Positions 32,734 to 43,843 of a stretch of 64,000 nucleotides of DNA are shown here, in pieces (positions within the stretch are counted from its first letter, which is position 1; the number at the start of each line of letters is the position of its first letter). This DNA comes from Biscogniauxia marginata. Its lineage: Eukaryota > Ascomycota > Sordariomycetes > Xylariales > Xylariaceae. Under the pieces are notes generated by a model. The model saw only the letters and a list, made by a program, of their open reading frames with translations. It had not been told where the DNA came from and did not search any database. Made by a program: the position numbers and the translations under genes. The DNA lies in NCBI GenBank assembly GCA_022695795.1, contig MU404121.1, positions 128,580-192,579 of the forward strand, in the 5' to 3' direction.

Positions 32734-35659
32734 GCCGGAGGCTGTTGTCGGATAGAGAAGAGCAAAACTGCAAAGACAAACGGTACATGGTAAATTGACG
32801 GGGGAATAGACACTAGATAGAGACTAGATTGATACCAAGACTAGACTCTAGCAATGCTTCACTCACAATAGATATAGATCAATGAACGGACTGTCTTTTA
32901 CCTGACGGGTATAGACCTTGCCTACCGGACTTGCAGCATGTGATAATAACATATGAGCTATCACAGCGGAGCCATCGTATCGAACAATAGCTCCTACCGA
33001 CGCCCCCTCTATGTATTCGTCAAGGTCATGTTCATTACCCTACTTTAGAATTCCCAGTCTTTTCACTTGCCATACTGCGGAAGCCTTCTCCTTGTGGAAG
33101 CACACCCTTCCTAAGGACAAGTGTCCTCTGGATTGCGCAGCGAAGTATCGGGAACGGGAACGGGATCATGGTTACTGTCCGGGTGAATATTGACATTTCT
33201 AGCCCAACTCTGGGCATATCTGACTAGGTATGTATCTAGTGCCCTAACGTGGCTCAAGTGATTACCGAATAATACCTAGACGAGGACCTGCGATGAAATA
33301 TATAATAATACGAAACTTGGGCTATGGCTTCAATAAGCCTCGCTAAACCTTTTACCTCTTACAAGTGTCTTCACAAGGTCTGCATATGGACATTTCTCAA
33401 CTGATAACTACCTCGGTATCATGTATCCCTTAAAGAAAAACAAAGAGAAAAAAAAAGAAAGAAAATAGAGAAAAAGGGACGTGGCGTCGCTTGGTACAAC
33501 TCCGGCAATACGGCAAGTCATGTATCACTCGTGTCGGGACAAAAAACAAACCAGGGATCCGCATCGCATGTAGCCCTACCTTTAGGTATGTACCTACCTA
33601 CCTATATGAAGCAATGCGTTTTACATCCTTATTATTGTCTTAGTAAGACGGACCACAAGAACAAGAACAACAACAACAACCAAAACGATCGGTGAGAGAG
33701 GCCCACGAAAGAATCGTGGTTAGGCCCGTTGTTCGCCCTACCTGCTAAGATGGTTTACTCACGTCCACCTACGAAGGACCTAGGTAGTAGGTACACTAAA
33801 TACATTCATACACGTGAAGTTCTCATGAGCTGTGGTAGGTACAAGGTATAGTTACTCATACCTGGTATTACGAAGTACGGCGCACGAAATAAATAATACA
33901 TGCAAAGCGAATTGCACCTAATAGGACGTACCTATCAATGGGATCAATGGGCAAAAACTCATATATTGGTACTAGGCAAGTTAGACTTGTTAGCGTAGAT
34001 AAGGTACACTACAGTATGTAGTCGTATGGAGAAGATGCAGGCACAGGGAGCTTACCTAGGAGCACACATGCAAATGGTATACATGTGTAAAATACCTACC
34101 AAAAGGATAGCAAGCCGGTGAGATCTAACCTACGTCCTAGTGTAAAATAAAACCGTGGATGGGGTAGGGGAGGTTGCATCATTGACCACTAGGAAGGTTC
34201 TCAGACCTATTCGCCCAACCACTCGGATTTACAGCTGTACAGGGGGTGTACAGGGATCACCGTGTAAGGCGCCCGCCCGCGCAGGTAGGGTAGGTATTTA
34301 GGTAAGTACCTACCTAGGTATGTATGTAGGTACTTACGTAGCTTCTATACAGCCTGTTATAGTTCCTGGCCAGCACCCAAACGCCGTACCAGCCCCGCTA
34401 TTTTCCTGCGGCTCGCCCTGCGAAGATGGGCGATGGGTGGTAGGTAGGTAGGCAGTATCGTATTCCTTGCTTATAAGTACAGAGTATCTTCTTCCACTTC
34501 GCCGTCTTATACTTTTTACAGATCAACAAATACTGACCTGCTCTCCGTCCTCCATTATCACCCTTGGCTTATCTTTTGAACCTGTGAGGTTTATACCTTT
34601 ATCGGTCTGTGACAGTACAATACGTGTACTGAGGGGAAGCACCAAGTATCTCAGAGCTGGAATTCTAGAGTCAAGCTACCTACCTAACCTTAGCTACTTA
34701 TGCTGGGTAACCCGACTACCTATCTAAATACTACCTACTAGGTAGTACTACGCACGCTATTAAACCAGGGAAAATCCCCGGAAACTAAATCCAAACCCCC
34801 CCATTCCACGCAACTCGTCACGATCCCGATCTTCCCTGGGTCAGGGTGCTACATCATACCTCGTAAACGTCCAGATTGGATGGCTATTTAGTTGCCCGAC
34901 CGCACGGCAGACATATCGCTTATTTCACCATTCCTCCAAGTCAACGCTCGGAACGACTAGAGTTTGACGACTTCATTCTGGGTGACGACGCACAATCATC
35001 GGGGGTTTTTCTTACCTCTCCTCTCCCAATTTATTAGGCACACGTACCTATACAGAAACGACCAATAGGGAGGGACGACAAGAAGGGAAAAAAGAAGAAG
35101 AAAAAGAAGAAAGAAATCGAAAACCGGGCAAGACCCCTGCCTCGTGGTTTTCCCCCCTCTGCGTTAGATCTTCACCTACGCCGCTACAAACCATTCATAC
35201 GCCAATCCTCCTCTATCCCGGCCGGGGGACGCCACATACGAAAGGTCTCTGGAGGACATTCCCCTCTTCCCGTCCTCCCTGTCGCTCGTTCCCTCCCCCT
35301 TACTAATAAGATATATCATATTACCTACATACGGCCTCAGCTGTGCTGTACATATATCTTATTAAAAAAAGGCTCATATAAGTCCACCAACAGCCTCAAC
35401 TCAGCTGTTACATACTCACTTACACGCTCGCTTTCTTACTTACTACCCACCACCATCTCCGTCACGCGCCTAATACATCACATACATACATACAAGGTAG
35501 TCTTACCTTACCTCATCGCGCTTCCGCCTCTCCCGGCGCAAGGCGCTCTTCATCCGAGCAACTCTCGAAGCTTGCACCCTCACCTGCACTTATTCGCGCC
35601 TCTGGGAATAAACTCGACAGAGCTGAGTTGATCTGATCTGATCTGAATATCCCGCCAAG
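32734..35659. other. 2.9 kb intergenic region rich in GGTA/TACC tracts
   Basis: No gene is supported; open frames are short. It holds purine-rich tracts near 33430-33480 and 35080-35120, repeated GTAGGTA/TACCTAC motifs, and a 12-bp inverted repeat at 34302-34337. The stretch from about 35400 onward is CT-rich and probably the 5' leader of the MARVEL gene. Confidence 0.55.
34302..34337. repeat. Perfect 12-bp inverted repeat (hairpin) built from TACC/GGTA units
   Basis: Arms GTAAGTACCTAC (34302-34313) and GTAGGTACTTAC (34326-34337) are exact reverse complements around a 12-nt loop. It may be a by-product of the local repeats. Confidence 0.8.
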
Positions 35660-36452
35660 ATGTTGTTCGCCGTTTTCTTCGCCTTCTGGCGATTCCTGGA
35701 GATCGTCACATTGGTAAGTTCATTTCATTTTCCTCGGCTACCTCCTAACTTACAGAGCCATTGCGCAACGAATACAAATCTTCAGCGCAACGCGCCCGAA
35801 GTACCCTTCTCCCCCTCTCCCCCCTCCAACCCCCCTCAAGTGATGTATTATTCGCGAGGGAAACTACGCAGGCCTATCTACGGGGACTAACATCAGCTCC
35901 AAGATACCCACCATGGGCATGCTCGCCTACTTCGTCAACGGCTGGGTGTCGCTCAACCAGCTGACGCCGGACTACGTGCTGGTGCTCTTCATCGTGTCGG
36001 TGCTCGCGCTCGCCTGGGCCATCTACACGCTGTTCAGCTACCACCGGTCGTCGACGAACGCGACCTTCGTGGCCATCGTCGACCTCCTCTTCGTCGGCGC
36101 CTTCATCGGGGCCGTGTACGCGCTGCGCTTCATCGCCGCCGCCGACTGCACCGACGTCGTCTCGGGCGGCTACGTGGACCAGCAGTTCGGGCCCTTCGGC
36201 AGCGCCCGCATCGCCACCTGGGACGTGCGCGTCGACAAGACGTGCGCCATGCTCAAGTCCTGCTTCGCCTTCGGCGTCATGAACGCCGTCTTCTTCTTCG
36301 TCACCTCCGTCCTCGCCTGCTTCCACGGCGACCGCATGAGCAGTCGCGACCGCGCCACCTACGTCCGCGAGACGCACTACCACCGCCACGGGCACCGCAA
36401 TAGCCCGCACAGTCGCCGCAGCTCTCACTCCCACCGCCGCACCTACGTCTGA
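35660..36452 (+). CDS. MARVEL-like four-helix membrane protein
   Basis: Small integral membrane protein of the MARVEL fold, whose members sit in the plasma membrane or vesicles. Exons 35660-35713 and 35904-36452 (190-nt intron) give 200 residues. The acceptor before ATACCCACC was chosen because it rejoins the first helix as EIVTLIPTMGMLAYF. There are four hydrophobic helices: residues 1-30, about 41-62, about 71-93, and about 128-147 before ACFHG. Cysteines in the last extracellular loop (AAADCTD, KTCAM, KSCF) fit the fold. The tail is His/Arg/Ser-rich (HYHRHGHRNSPHS) and could bind metal or lipid headgroups, which is speculative. The 5' leader contains CTGATCTGATCTGA. Confidence 0.85.
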
Positions 36453-38101
36453 AACCCTACCTTTCTTTCATTAGGGGGTGGGAGGGGTGGGGGGACAAGT
36501 CGAGCCTTGCGAGTGTCCTCGCGGATGTACCGGGAATCCCAGAAGAGAGGGTTCCAGAGAGTAAAAACAGCCGTTAGAAAAAGTATTTCCATGTGCTTGG
36601 GAATCCACGTCACGTAAAAGAATATTTTTCCATTAAAAAACCAAAAGAAAAAGACAAGGGAAACCCGCGAAAATTACGACGTATACAGATATCTGTATGA
36701 ACTCGGTTTGAGATGATTTTTTTTCTTCCTCCTTTTTTTTTTTGTTTTGTTTCAAACCCTAGAAAAGGGGGGGAAGTCGAATATCGGGAACCAAGGATCA
36801 GGGCAAATCGATGACTTACTGACGTACGATTTATGGCCGAGCGAATGATGTTATATTTGTATTCAGGTCGGGAAGGAAACCAAACCACACCAAACCAAAC
36901 CAAAACGAAAGAAAGAAAGGAAGAGGTGGTCCCTTCTTCGCTCGATGCTTTCGGATGTTCTTCGATACTACCTAGGTACGGACTGTTATTTCGACACGGG
37001 AATGAGACGATGGGACAATGACTCGGGTTTAATTCCCTTTTTTGATGACCATTATGACTTGTTTTTATATGTAATTGCTGGTTTTTTTTTTAACTCTTTT
37101 CTTTTTACTATAGAACCAGGCTATAGGTAGAAAGAGAGAAAGAAAAAGGAGAAAGAAGCAAAAGGGCAGCTTTCATTTTTTGATTGATTCGTCCGAGATG
37201 ATGATCTCTTCTCGCTTGGTTAGATGTGAACTGTATATGTAACTAGGTGCATGCTGCATGCCGCTTGCTATATTTATACTCTCAGCAAATTTCCCGATTG
37301 CAAGAATGATCTACACTACAGGACTGTTAAAGCTGATTCGAGTAAGGATATGCTCCTGGGTTAAACGCAATTCGCTGTCTATTTGATATGCCTCGGGCCC
37401 CTTCTGTCCGATGTCGGACTGAGATGAACATCCTCTCTATATATAAGTTGTATCCTATGACGTTAAATAAGCATCCTTGTTCGCCATAGGAGGAATCAGT
37501 ATAACATGTATACTACCTATCTCTCTCGCCGATATCGAAGCGCCGGGGTCGAATAAAAGAATACAGCCCGGTCTGATCTGATCTGATCTAATTCGATCCG
37601 ATTTATCTCTTAATCAAGCGATGATGGCGGGCGAGAAATACCATGAGCTGAATGAACACAGACAAGTATCTCGTTGCCGGCGAGAATAGCTCACGTGCGC
37701 GCAAGAATCTCGGCAGAATGGCAGGAGGATCGTCTACAACACGCCAGCTCCTTGCGGTTCTCTTCTTAAACCTCTTTGGCCTAGCCTGCCTCGTGGTTTA
37801 AGTAGCGCACGTGGCCCGTCAGGGACGTTATATTGCTCTGGCTTTCAAGCCGAGTAAGCACGCCCAGATACCGAGAGCTAGGAAGCTAGGCTCAGATGGA
37901 GGGAATGTCCATTTAGGTTGTCATTGGAACTTCACGAACGATTTTGCCCATATTGCTGGATTCCCAATACCCGTTCGCCGAGGTTGTCTCGGCATCAGAC
38001 CAGACAAGTGAGCTTGAATCGCGGGACAGGGACCATTCTTTAGCTCTCAAGAATTTTTTGCGTGGTGGTTAGTGTGCCTCATCGCCATATCAAGGAGCAG
38101 T
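36453..38101. other. Intergenic region between MARVEL and Dph2 genes
   Basis: Contains poly-T tracts (36715-36750 and 37080-37090), a second TCTGATCTGATCTGATC repeat at 37572-37590, and no credible gene. The frame 37811-38011 has no family resemblance. Confidence 0.55.
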
Positions 38102-39787
38102 TCACGTCCTCTGCGGCTCCTCGCCAACCACATATCCCCTCGCGATCCCGCTGCGGCCCTCCTCGACGATGGTACTCTCTTCGTCCTCTTCCGGGTTCAA
38201 GTCGCTGCCCAGGCCCTGCCACGTCCTCTGCGATCTCAAGAACTCCGCGCCAGGACTAGCTACCCCATTGACTAGAGCCACCTCTCCCGTAGCTCTCTTA
38301 ACTATAGCTGACGAAAGAGCTCTCGGAGTTGAACCTGCATTACCACCGCGCTGAGCACCGTCCGCAGCAGCATTCCGTATGGCGACTCTCATCGGCCGGC
38401 TGTGGCTGACGAGCTTGCCAGTTCTTAGGTCAAATTCGGGTGGTTCCGACTCTTCATCATCGACACCACCCGCAACTACATCCGGCACGTCTTCCGGCTC
38501 CTCTTTCTGCTCTGGTATTGCTTCGAATTCGACTTCGCCAGGCTTATCTACTTCGCCTTTTATACCTTCAATACCGCCCCACCATTCACCCGTCCATACC
38601 CTGGTCTCCTCGCCCTGTAGGGCTAGACCCAGCTCAAAGGGCGTGATTACCGGTTTCCACAGCCCTTCTTGCTCAACCAATCCGCTCTCCCAGCAGCCTA
38701 CTACGACCCAGCCGTCCACCTCAGCGAAATTGGCCAGCTTTGCCGCATTCAGTTTGCCCACTACGATGGTATAGCTTTTCTTGCCTGCAGCTGCGATCTG
38801 GTTCTTGAGAGTGGAGATGGTGGGCATATAGTTCTTGACCGACAGAGTGTTCACTAAAATCCCGATTATAGATGCAGTTGCGAGTCGGATGACGAGCGCG
38901 TAACGTCGGCGGAGGAGTGCAGCAGTAGCGCTCGGGTCTGGCGGCGTGGAGGCTGATGTATATGGAGACGAGGGCGTCGCATAGATACGCAGGGAGGCGA
39001 GGCGGGAAGAGAGGGTGAGGAGGAGCGAGGTCGGGGGCGTCGAGACGTGGAAGAGGTGGAATTCGTGTAAATCGCGCTTAATGTCATTCTCGGTCGAAGA
39101 ATCGAGCCAAAGAAGCTTGCGGTTTGGTATCGTGCCTGAGGGATCGCGCACGATTTCTGTCGCAACAACGTTGGTGTATCCTTTCTTTCGTAGCACTTCG
39201 CACACGGGCGTGACATGCTCCTGGAACATGACGTCGGCCATCACGATGACATTCTCAGACTTCTCCTGGAATTGGTTCTCGAAGGCCGCAGCCACGACAT
39301 CGTAGTCAAGCTTCTGCCTCGTGAAGACATGTAGAACGGGTAACCGCGCAGTGGGACTGAGACATGCGCGACCATAATGTACGACAGCGTCGGCATCTGC
39401 GTGTTCGGCGGCAATCTCGTCAACACAGCACGAGCTGTACGACGTGTCTGCCAGGATGTACAGTCTCTGCCTCGTGTCTAGCTCTTTGCCCCTGGCTTCC
39501 TCCTGTGCGTTCTTCGAGAGCTTCTCTAGTTCTCGACTCAGCGCGTCGATGACCCATGGCGCATCGGGAAGCATGGCATCGGGGAATTGTAGAGCGATGC
39601 GCTTCCATCCGTGTCGCTGGATTTCGTCCGCCGTACGTGCGACCTCGTAGACTTCGAAGAGCTCATCGTCAGATCTGCGTGGTCGCTTCGCTTCGGCAGC
39701 GAGTGCGGAGGTTTGGGTCGGGTCCTCGATAAACGTGTGTTCGGCTGGCGTCGATAGGACCGGGGGCGCGCTGAGGTCTGAGGCCAT
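38102..39787 (-). CDS. DPH2: Diphthamide biosynthesis protein 2 (Dph2)
   Basis: Partner of Dph1 in the radical-SAM [4Fe-4S] complex that transfers the 3-amino-3-carboxypropyl group to the target histidine of elongation factor 2, the first step of diphthamide synthesis. It is a single exon of 561 residues, close to yeast Dph2. It begins with a variable leader, then YEVARTADEIQRHGWKRIALQFPD, typical of the Dph1/Dph2 fold. Cysteines available for the cluster are Cys120/Cys121 (YSSCCVDE), Cys142 (GRACLS) and Cys365 (VVGCWESG). The C-terminal region is acidic (EPEDVPDVVAGGVDDEE) and ends in a Glu-rich, Dph2-like EEDEESTIVEEGRSG. The long alternative frames on the opposite strand are shadows. Cytosolic. 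Confidence 0.93.
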   Translation of the reverse strand: MASDLSAPPVLSTPAEHTFIEDPTQTSALAAEAKRPRRSDDELFEVYEVARTADEIQRHGWKRIALQFPDAMLPDAPWVIDALSRELEKLSKNAQEEARGKELDTRQRLYILADTSYSSCCVDEIAAEHADADAVVHYGRACLSPTARLPVLHVFTRQKLDYDVVAAAFENQFQEKSENVIVMADVMFQEHVTPVCEVLRKKGYTNVVATEIVRDPSGTIPNRKLLWLDSSTENDIKRDLHEFHLFHVSTPPTSLLLTLSSRLASLRIYATPSSPYTSASTPPDPSATAALLRRRYALVIRLATASIIGILVNTLSVKNYMPTISTLKNQIAAAGKKSYTIVVGKLNAAKLANFAEVDGWVVVGCWESGLVEQEGLWKPVITPFELGLALQGEETRVWTGEWWGGIEGIKGEVDKPGEVEFEAIPEQKEEPEDVPDVVAGGVDDEESEPPEFDLRTGKLVSHSRPMRVAIRNAAADGAQRGGNAGSTPRALSSAIVKRATGEVALVNGVASPGAEFLRSQRTWQGLGSDLNPEEDEESTIVEEGRSGIARGYVVGEEPQRT

Positions 39788-40274
39788 GGCGAAGAGAATG
39801 GCGAAAGCTGAGTTTTCTTGGTGATCCCCAGATGAGAATTCTCAACTTTTTTTCTGTTACAGTTCAAAGGTGGGGGCGGGGTTGTTCTGCTTACTGCGAT
39901 TATTGCATGTTCCGTAACACTTTGAGAACCCCTTTTATTGCATCGACATCGTCGCCCAACCTAGGTAGGTACCTCCGAGGTATTGATATAGGTACACTTT
40001 ACCTGTCAATTCTATTCATGTCAGCAACTCATCTAGACTCGGTTACTTGTTTTTAAATATCATTGTCTTTTCGATTTCAATGGTACCGTTTCCACTTTTA
40101 ATTACGAAGGTTGTAAAGTATTGTTAGTCTAATCCTTCCTAAACTGCTGAAAGAACTTCCTGATAAAAGGGGTATTGGATACTCATATACAATGGAAATG
40201 GACCGATCCTTTGCAAAATTCCTTCTCCAATATGAATTCCAAATCGAGTATTCCATGGGAAAAGGGGATACGAA
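39788..40274. other. Short spacer between Dph2 start and Fat1-like stop
   Basis: 487 bp. It contains the Dph2 promoter and a TAGGTAGGTACC tract near 39962. No gene is seen. Confidence 0.6.
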
Positions 40275-42280
40275 TTAAAGCTTGACCTGGCCTGCATTCA
40301 ACCGATCCCAGTCCGCCTTTCTAAACTCGATGTATGTGCCATTCTTGAGCCAGTATAATTCGTCGTCCTGAACCTTGCTTGGGTCTACGCCCTGCACCCT
40401 TAGTTCGTGTTTCTGCTGTTTGTTCGTGCCCGTGGTAGCCGCCGCTAGTCCATTCCCGACCCGCAAGAAGATCGGGACCGCATACTTGGGCAACCTCTTG
40501 CTTGCATGTTCAGCCAAGGACTGCAGAAGAGCCGCGTCGGGTTTTTGGTTCAAGACGATTGCCACGCAGCCGGCTCTCCCGTCGTGGTTTGGAAGTTGGA
40601 CGCCGTACACGTTCGCCTCCTGCACTGCCGCATGGGAGCCGATCATCTCGCTTACCTCGGTCGTGGCCACGTTCTCGCTCTTCCATCGGAAGGTATCGCC
40701 AATTCGGTCGTGAAAGTACATTCTTCCCTCCTTGTCCCAGCTAACCAGATCTCCGGACCTGAAATACCCATCGCCTTTCTTGAACACGTCATGGATGATC
40801 TTACTATCTGTTGCTTTGGGGTTATTGAAGTACCCCTGAAAGCTTCGTTCCGTGTCTTTCGGTAAGACAAAGAGAAGCTCGCCAACCTCGCCACGCTTGA
40901 CCTGCCGGCAGAGACCAGTCTTAGGATCCCGCGCGGGTGCATCCGTCTCGGGGTCTCGGGCTACGATGGCGAGCTTGAGTTTCATTAAAAGACTGTAAAC
41001 CCATCCATTGCGCCCAATCGCACCGCTTGAAAAGTCGTTGCGAGTATAATTCCACGTGGCTAGGAAGCCTTCTGTCGCTCCGTAGAATTCGGCAATGGCC
41101 TCGATACCGAATCGGTCCCGGAACTTCTCCCACACGTCTGGGCGCAGTCCATTTCCAAAAGCTAGTCGCACATCATGTTTCTTATCCATGTTCTCGCCCG
41201 TGACCGGGTCGATCTGGGGCGGTGCAGTCAGGAGGTAGCGGCAAGTCTCTCCGACATACTGTATCATGGTGGCATTATGCTGACGGACTTCCTTCCAGAA
41301 AGTTTTCGTCGAGAACTTTCTTCCTATGGCGAAGGTACACTCTGCTTCTAGACAGTGATAAAGCCCCATAATCGTGGCGGAACTATGGTATATCGGCATC
41401 GCCTTTAAATCCAGTCAGTAACGGATCGGGTATCACTAAAATATTTGCTAGAATCGCTGACCGTGTAGAATATGTCCGAAGTTCGTGTGCCGAGCCATCT
41501 TCCGACAAATATGCCAGCTAAGGTCAGTTTGGTCCAAGATACGATGGCAGCCTTAGGCAGCCCTGTCGTCCCGGAGGTGTAGATCAGGATGGCCATATCT
41601 TGACCCAAGTCACCCGAACGGAGAGAGTCTGGCGGTCGTACCTGCTCCGCCGCAAATGCTTCCGTTATCAGTTCGGGTGTCAGTAATTCGATCCGCAAAT
41701 CCCCTAGCTTCTGCCGGACACCGTCGTCCACGTTAGCGGCGACATCTGGATCCACCAGCATAAGCACGGCTTGGGCGGTATTGACACAGTGGCTCAACGC
41801 ATCGCCTGTCAAGTTGTAGTTGATGAAGGCAGGCTTCACCCCGATGGACCAGAGACCAAAGCAGAGAAGTACGAAATGATCCGAGTTGGGAAAGTTCAGG
41901 GCCACGATATCTTTAGGGCGGAGTTTGAACCTAGTCTTCAGATAGTTTCCATACTTAATGGCTGCCTCGTAGGCCTGCGCGTAGGTCCAGGATCTGTCCT
42001 GGAAGAGGAGGTAGGGCCGGTCTGCCGAGGCCTTGTTCGTTGCCACTTGTTCAAGCTTGTAGAAGCCGTTGCAGCGATCCTTACTTTCACGATAACGGCT
42101 GTAAAAGAGAGCCGGGAAGACGCCGCGAAACAATGTCCTATCATAGTGCCAACCTGTCTTCGCATCAAGATATGCGAGCGCGGCGGCAGCGGCTGGCACC
42201 GCGATAGTTAATGGGACTATTTCCCATTGCAGGACGGTGTTAGCTACGAGCTCATGACGACGCAGTGTGAATGTTTCCAT
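40275..42280 (-). CDS. Fat1-type very-long-chain acyl-CoA synthetase / fatty-acid transport protein
   Basis: Activates very-long-chain fatty acids to CoA thioesters and couples this to uptake. In fungi it is found at peroxisomes, lipid droplets and plasma membrane. Minus-strand exons 41462-42280 and 40275-41402 (59-nt intron, donor GTCAGC, branch-like CTGAC) give 648 residues. Splicing rejoins FYT to AMPIYHSSA, as in the family. An N-terminal hydrophobic helix lies at about 21-38. The AMP-binding P-loop is YTSGTTGLPKAA (234-245). The EFYGATEG motif is at about 378-385. The FATP/VLACS motif begins FHDRIGDTFRWKSENVATTE at about 503-522. The C-terminus is VKL, a PTS1-like end comparable with the IKL of yeast Fat1. 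It is tandem with DPH2 and divergent from PIG-S. Confidence 0.93.
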
Positions 42281-43843
42281 GGAAGGGATTTTTATAAATT
42301 TTTATATTTTATTCATTCCAAACTTTGGGCAGGGTATAGAGCTTACGAGGCATTGCTTAGGTCGTGGAGCTTCACTATGTCGTCGTGATTGCGGCCGGAA
42401 AGATCAATAAATGCCAATTTCGGAGGGTATATACAACCTAGAAAATTAGTTACAAGAGTTCAATATGGGCGGTTCTGTCTATTAGGTATGCATCTGTCTC
42501 ACCTAAAAGCAGAGTTCTCTCTTGTTATAGCCAAAGACTCAACCTAGTTGGTTGAAGGATTGAGAAGTAAAAGACTTGATGAGTTATATAACTACTCTTG
42601 GGTATGTAGGGGGTGAAGTTGTCGGACGTGTTGTTCAGCTCCCGAGGTTCAAGTCTTGTCACGAATCGATGTGGGTCGGATGGAATCGTGGACTAATTTG
42701 CACTACCACTTACATCTATCTGTACATGGTATGCTAATCGCCGTCACTACCTTGAAATCCGCTGAGGCTGGCCGGACCAGGTTAGATGAATAGGTCCACC
42801 CGTCTCAGTTAACCTAGAAGTGCCCTCGATCGCAATTGAAGTTGAGAAAAACATCGCCAAGCTCAATGAGAATGAGTTGCTTTAATCTTAGTTGACCCTG
42901 TTATATAGGGATACATAATACTAGGTAGTTAATGAGATATGGACAGACATTGGGTGGGAACTGAGGTACATTAAGAAGAAAGGGTATAGATAAGTATGTA
43001 GGGTCTGGTAGGATGGATATGCCTCGGAAATAGGAAGACCAGACGTGCGTATACTTAATAGAGCTAAAATATGCGAGTCACTTTAGGTGATATCAAATAC
43101 TAAGTAGTACTATCAAGTTTGCGGCCTTCTCTCCCCTTAACGGTGCGACTTCAATACCAGCTATATGGATAAGCGACATACCTTTCTTTAGTAGTGTGGA
43201 ATAATGGTAATGTGTATACTAGCACAAAGCACACAGCAAGTCCGAGTTGTATAACGGTTCGGATAATTATTTGTATTTAGGTTAGGTACTAGTACTACTA
43301 TGTATCTCGTACTATTTTCGGTCGTGTCCGGGCTTCCGATGAGCTGATTCAACCTTCCATAGGTACACAAGTACTGCTATTAGGTAGGTACATAGGTACG
43401 GCCCCTAGTGTTATGTTACCTACAAGCCGAGGTCTGCCAAAACTGAATCCATACCTAGGTACGCCGAGGAAACGCAACTTTACCTAAGCCAATGGACTAG
43501 GTGCATAATATTCAGTTGTCTGGGTATAAGACCCCGTATTCTAATTAAGCAGAAACTGGACTTCATTTTATCGGTCTATCGCATCATAAGATAAAAATGG
43601 GGGCCCCTTGCAACCGGGTACATCCAGGGACAAGGATTCAATCCATTCCCATAAATCTCCAATTTCACGATACAAGGTAGTGTACAGAGACACGTTGGCA
43701 AAATTGACGACAATTTGAAACCTACACCCAAGACAGCGACAGCGACAGCGACACCTCCTCGCTTCCGACTTGGCAGCTCTGGTCGACCACGCCCATCGAT
43801 CGCGAACAATGCTGCCGAGCAACCGTTATAGCTCGAGATAGCC
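42281..43843. other. Intergenic region between divergent Fat1-like and PIG-S genes
   Basis: 1.56 kb with no supported gene. GGTA tracts lie near 43382. A GACAGC repeat at 43732-43754 lies about 90 nt before the PIG-S start and is probably leader sequence. The minus-strand frames 43568-44088 overlap the PIG-S start and are shadows. Confidence 0.55.
43732..43754 (+). repeat. (GACAGC)n hexanucleotide repeat in the PIG-S leader
   Basis: Three perfect GACAGC units plus a partial one, upstream of the PIG-S start codon. Confidence 0.8.

Noticed and set aside
35874..36434. 186-codon minus-strand frame opposite the MARVEL gene
   Set aside because: Val/Asp/Ala-biased shadow of GC-rich codons; the plus frame has four membrane helices and a matching first exon.
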